Assembly: GCF_947507565.1 (NCBI RefSeq)
Contig: NC_089184.1
Location: forward strand, 2,914,001 to 2,978,000
Origin: Oscarella lobularis
Taxonomy: Eukaryota; Porifera; Homoscleromorpha; Homosclerophorida; Oscarellidae
Direction of reading: 5' to 3'
Length of the DNA stretch: 64,000 nt
Position 1 is the stretch's first letter; each line of letters starts with the position of its first letter. The notes below the pieces were generated by a model. It had not been told where the DNA came from, made no database searches, and saw only the letters and a list, made by a program, of their open reading frames with translations. The translations under genes and the position numbers were made by a program. Positions 62,801 through 64,000 of the stretch are shown piece after piece.

Positions 62801-64000
62801 TATTGAATCATCAAAAGAATTAGATTTTTTAATTATTTAACTGCATTTGTTTTAAAAGGTGCCTACAAGTTTTACGTCGGCGTTTAGCTACATTGAGAAT
62901 CTTGAGCAGGTAAGAGAAAACGAACGACGTCAAGTTTGAATCTGTCTTCATGCATCATCTCGTAGTTCGTGGAAATGGCGCGAGCAATAGGAGAGTCCGC
63001 TGACGCTGTAACGTACGCAGATATGGTAGCTCAGCTTAAACAAGACTATTTCAAAGCGTTTTGGAACGGTCTGTGCATCCTTTTGGTATAAGCCCTACGT
63101 TTACTTGCGTTTTCGTTGCAGGAACGCATTATTGCACGCCGCAGATTACCTCCTATGCTTTGCCTCTCTTCCTTGGCGTCACTCCGTCGAATCTGCAGGA
63201 AAACGTTGAACTGGAGTAAGTATATATGGGTCGACGTTTTTATATATGTGACGTCTTTAATTGCCATTCAGTTTCTTGAATTTAATTGATTCGTCCGACG
63301 GTTGCTCGTGCCCAAGTGCAGGCATCATAGGAAGCAAAGTAAGATGCCGTCATTAGATAGCAGAAAGAACACGCAAAGTCGTCTCTTCGCAGTTCCTTCC
63401 ACTGTCGCTTAGCAGACTCGGTCGAACGGACGCCGCCTTGCAAGTAGCGGAACAGCTCCAAGTTCCCAGTTGGGGTGCGTGCGATATGACGCAATTTCAA
63501 ACTGTTTTAAATAATTAACTAATTTAATTTAATTTAATTTAATTTAATTTACTTTCTTTGAAGGTCATATGCTTTACAACACCGAAGAACCGGCGACTGC
63601 TTTGTGGGAACTTTGGAACGGGGATATAGAAGGATCGGGCATGAACTCTCGCAATCATCACATGTTTTCGAGGTACTGACATATAGCGAACAAAGACCTT
63701 CATATGTATATGAGAGGATTAGCATCGGTATGTGGATTCGCATGGAGTTGGGCGGACTTCAGCCCACCAGTTCTTCCAATAGTGTATGTACTAAACCGCC
63801 AACAGTCCTGTCTTATATTAAAATTCATATATTTAGGTTTTTCAAATTTTTGTTGCTCGCACGACCGGTCTTAGCTACGTCGACTCCGCGGAGCATCGAA
63901 CGACATCTGGACGCGTAGCTTACGGCTGGCGACGTAGCGGCGGCACGCATTGTCGCACCGTCCCGGAAAATCGATCACCCGCCAGTCCGATACTTCCACT
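59825..64000 (+). CDS. Alpha-L-rhamnosidase (GH78), secreted, intron-rich; 3' end outside window
   Basis: The ATG at 59825 starts a signal peptide (MICFGLTAFIFLFAVSAC). Exons joined by phase: 59825-60138, 60194-60278, 60334-60411, 60465-60545, 60604-60728, 60786-60879, 60930-60995, 61054-61174, 61229-61293, 61345-61500, 61555-61822, 61875-61946, 62013-62102, 62158-62237, 62295-62391, 62443-62516, 62567-62678, 62728-~62775; further exons run to at least 63950. Family landmarks in order: DSGKVISSNFRG, RVYVSGLGYFRLYLNGKRIG with LAPGWTKY, EVYDARLEKAGW, YVLDFGTNLAG, FTYHGFRYVEVRGYPG, CAQRDERIGWMGDAG (catalytic region), ALWELWNGDIEGSGMNSRNH. It would remove terminal L-rhamnose from glycans or glycosides. 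The exon at 61555-61822 is one base too long for its phase and changes frame around 61640-61700, so either an assembly error or a broken gene. The first intron is GC-AG. Confidence 0.85.
60139..60193 (+). other. GC-AG intron (55 bp)
   Basis: Exon 1 ends GACAG, followed by GCAGGG instead of GT; the acceptor is ATATCTAG at 60191-60193. Phase 2 is conserved, and the join produces the expected DSGKV motif of GH78 proteins, so the boundary is well supported without a GT donor. Confidence 0.75.

Noticed and set aside
1-64000. Bacterial contamination or a bacterial operon, prompted by the AAA/nuclease and rhamnosidase genes
   Set aside because: Both genes contain phase-consistent spliceosomal introns and are linked to animal-type domains and eukaryotic transposons on the same contig.

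Overview
The window is eukaryotic and most likely from an early-branching animal; a sponge is my best guess. It has short GT-AG introns (mostly about 47-60 bp), a secreted SRCR protein, DOMON, TBC and PHD domains, a Ty3/gypsy retrotransposon primed by tRNA-Gln, and two pogo/Tigger-type transposons. The AAA-ATPase-like/PD-(D/E)XK protein and the GH78 rhamnosidase belong to families common in bacteria that recur in sponge genomes. The taxon is an inference, not read from a marker gene. One 200-base assembly gap lies at 59538-59737.

Layout. 1-17.7 kb is mostly host sequence: a small membrane-type ORF, a coiled-coil gene, a SAM methyltransferase with a pseudogene fragment of the same family about 2 kb away, a GNAT acetyltransferase between them, an SRCR/cysteine-rich secreted protein on the minus strand, and an intact AAA-ATPase-like/nuclease gene with one intron. 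17.9-27.3 kb is an uninterrupted 9.4-kb satellite: a 49-bp unit, about 191 copies, with a 14-unit higher-order repeat and a 49-unit (2,401-bp) super-duplication. 27.3-37 kb is a graveyard of nested foldback elements, dispersed hairpin blocks, a cysteine-rich peptide gene, and a 2,033-bp foldback element with a 9-bp target duplication that carries two intron-containing ORFs. 37-41.8 kb holds a damaged TBC-domain gene running into a kinase-like exon, then a multi-exon gene ending in a paralogous kinase-like exon.

42.15-48.57 kb is a complete, apparently young Ty3/gypsy element: identical 321-bp LTRs, a 4-bp target duplication and one 1,941-codon gag-pol frame. 49-59.5 kb contains a second copy of a structured element that also abuts the satellite, two degraded DOMON gene copies each ending at a TA where a different pogo-type element begins, and two further copies of the cysteine-rich peptide gene. 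59.8 kb to the end is an intron-rich alpha-L-rhamnosidase (GH78) gene that continues beyond the window.

The genes do not form a pathway. The common theme is duplication and transposition: the peptide gene with its promoter block, the DOMON fragment, the kinase-like exon and the methyltransferase are each present in two or three copies, often broken by or bordering transposons. Exon joins were checked by codon phase wherever stated; joins that did not fit are flagged.
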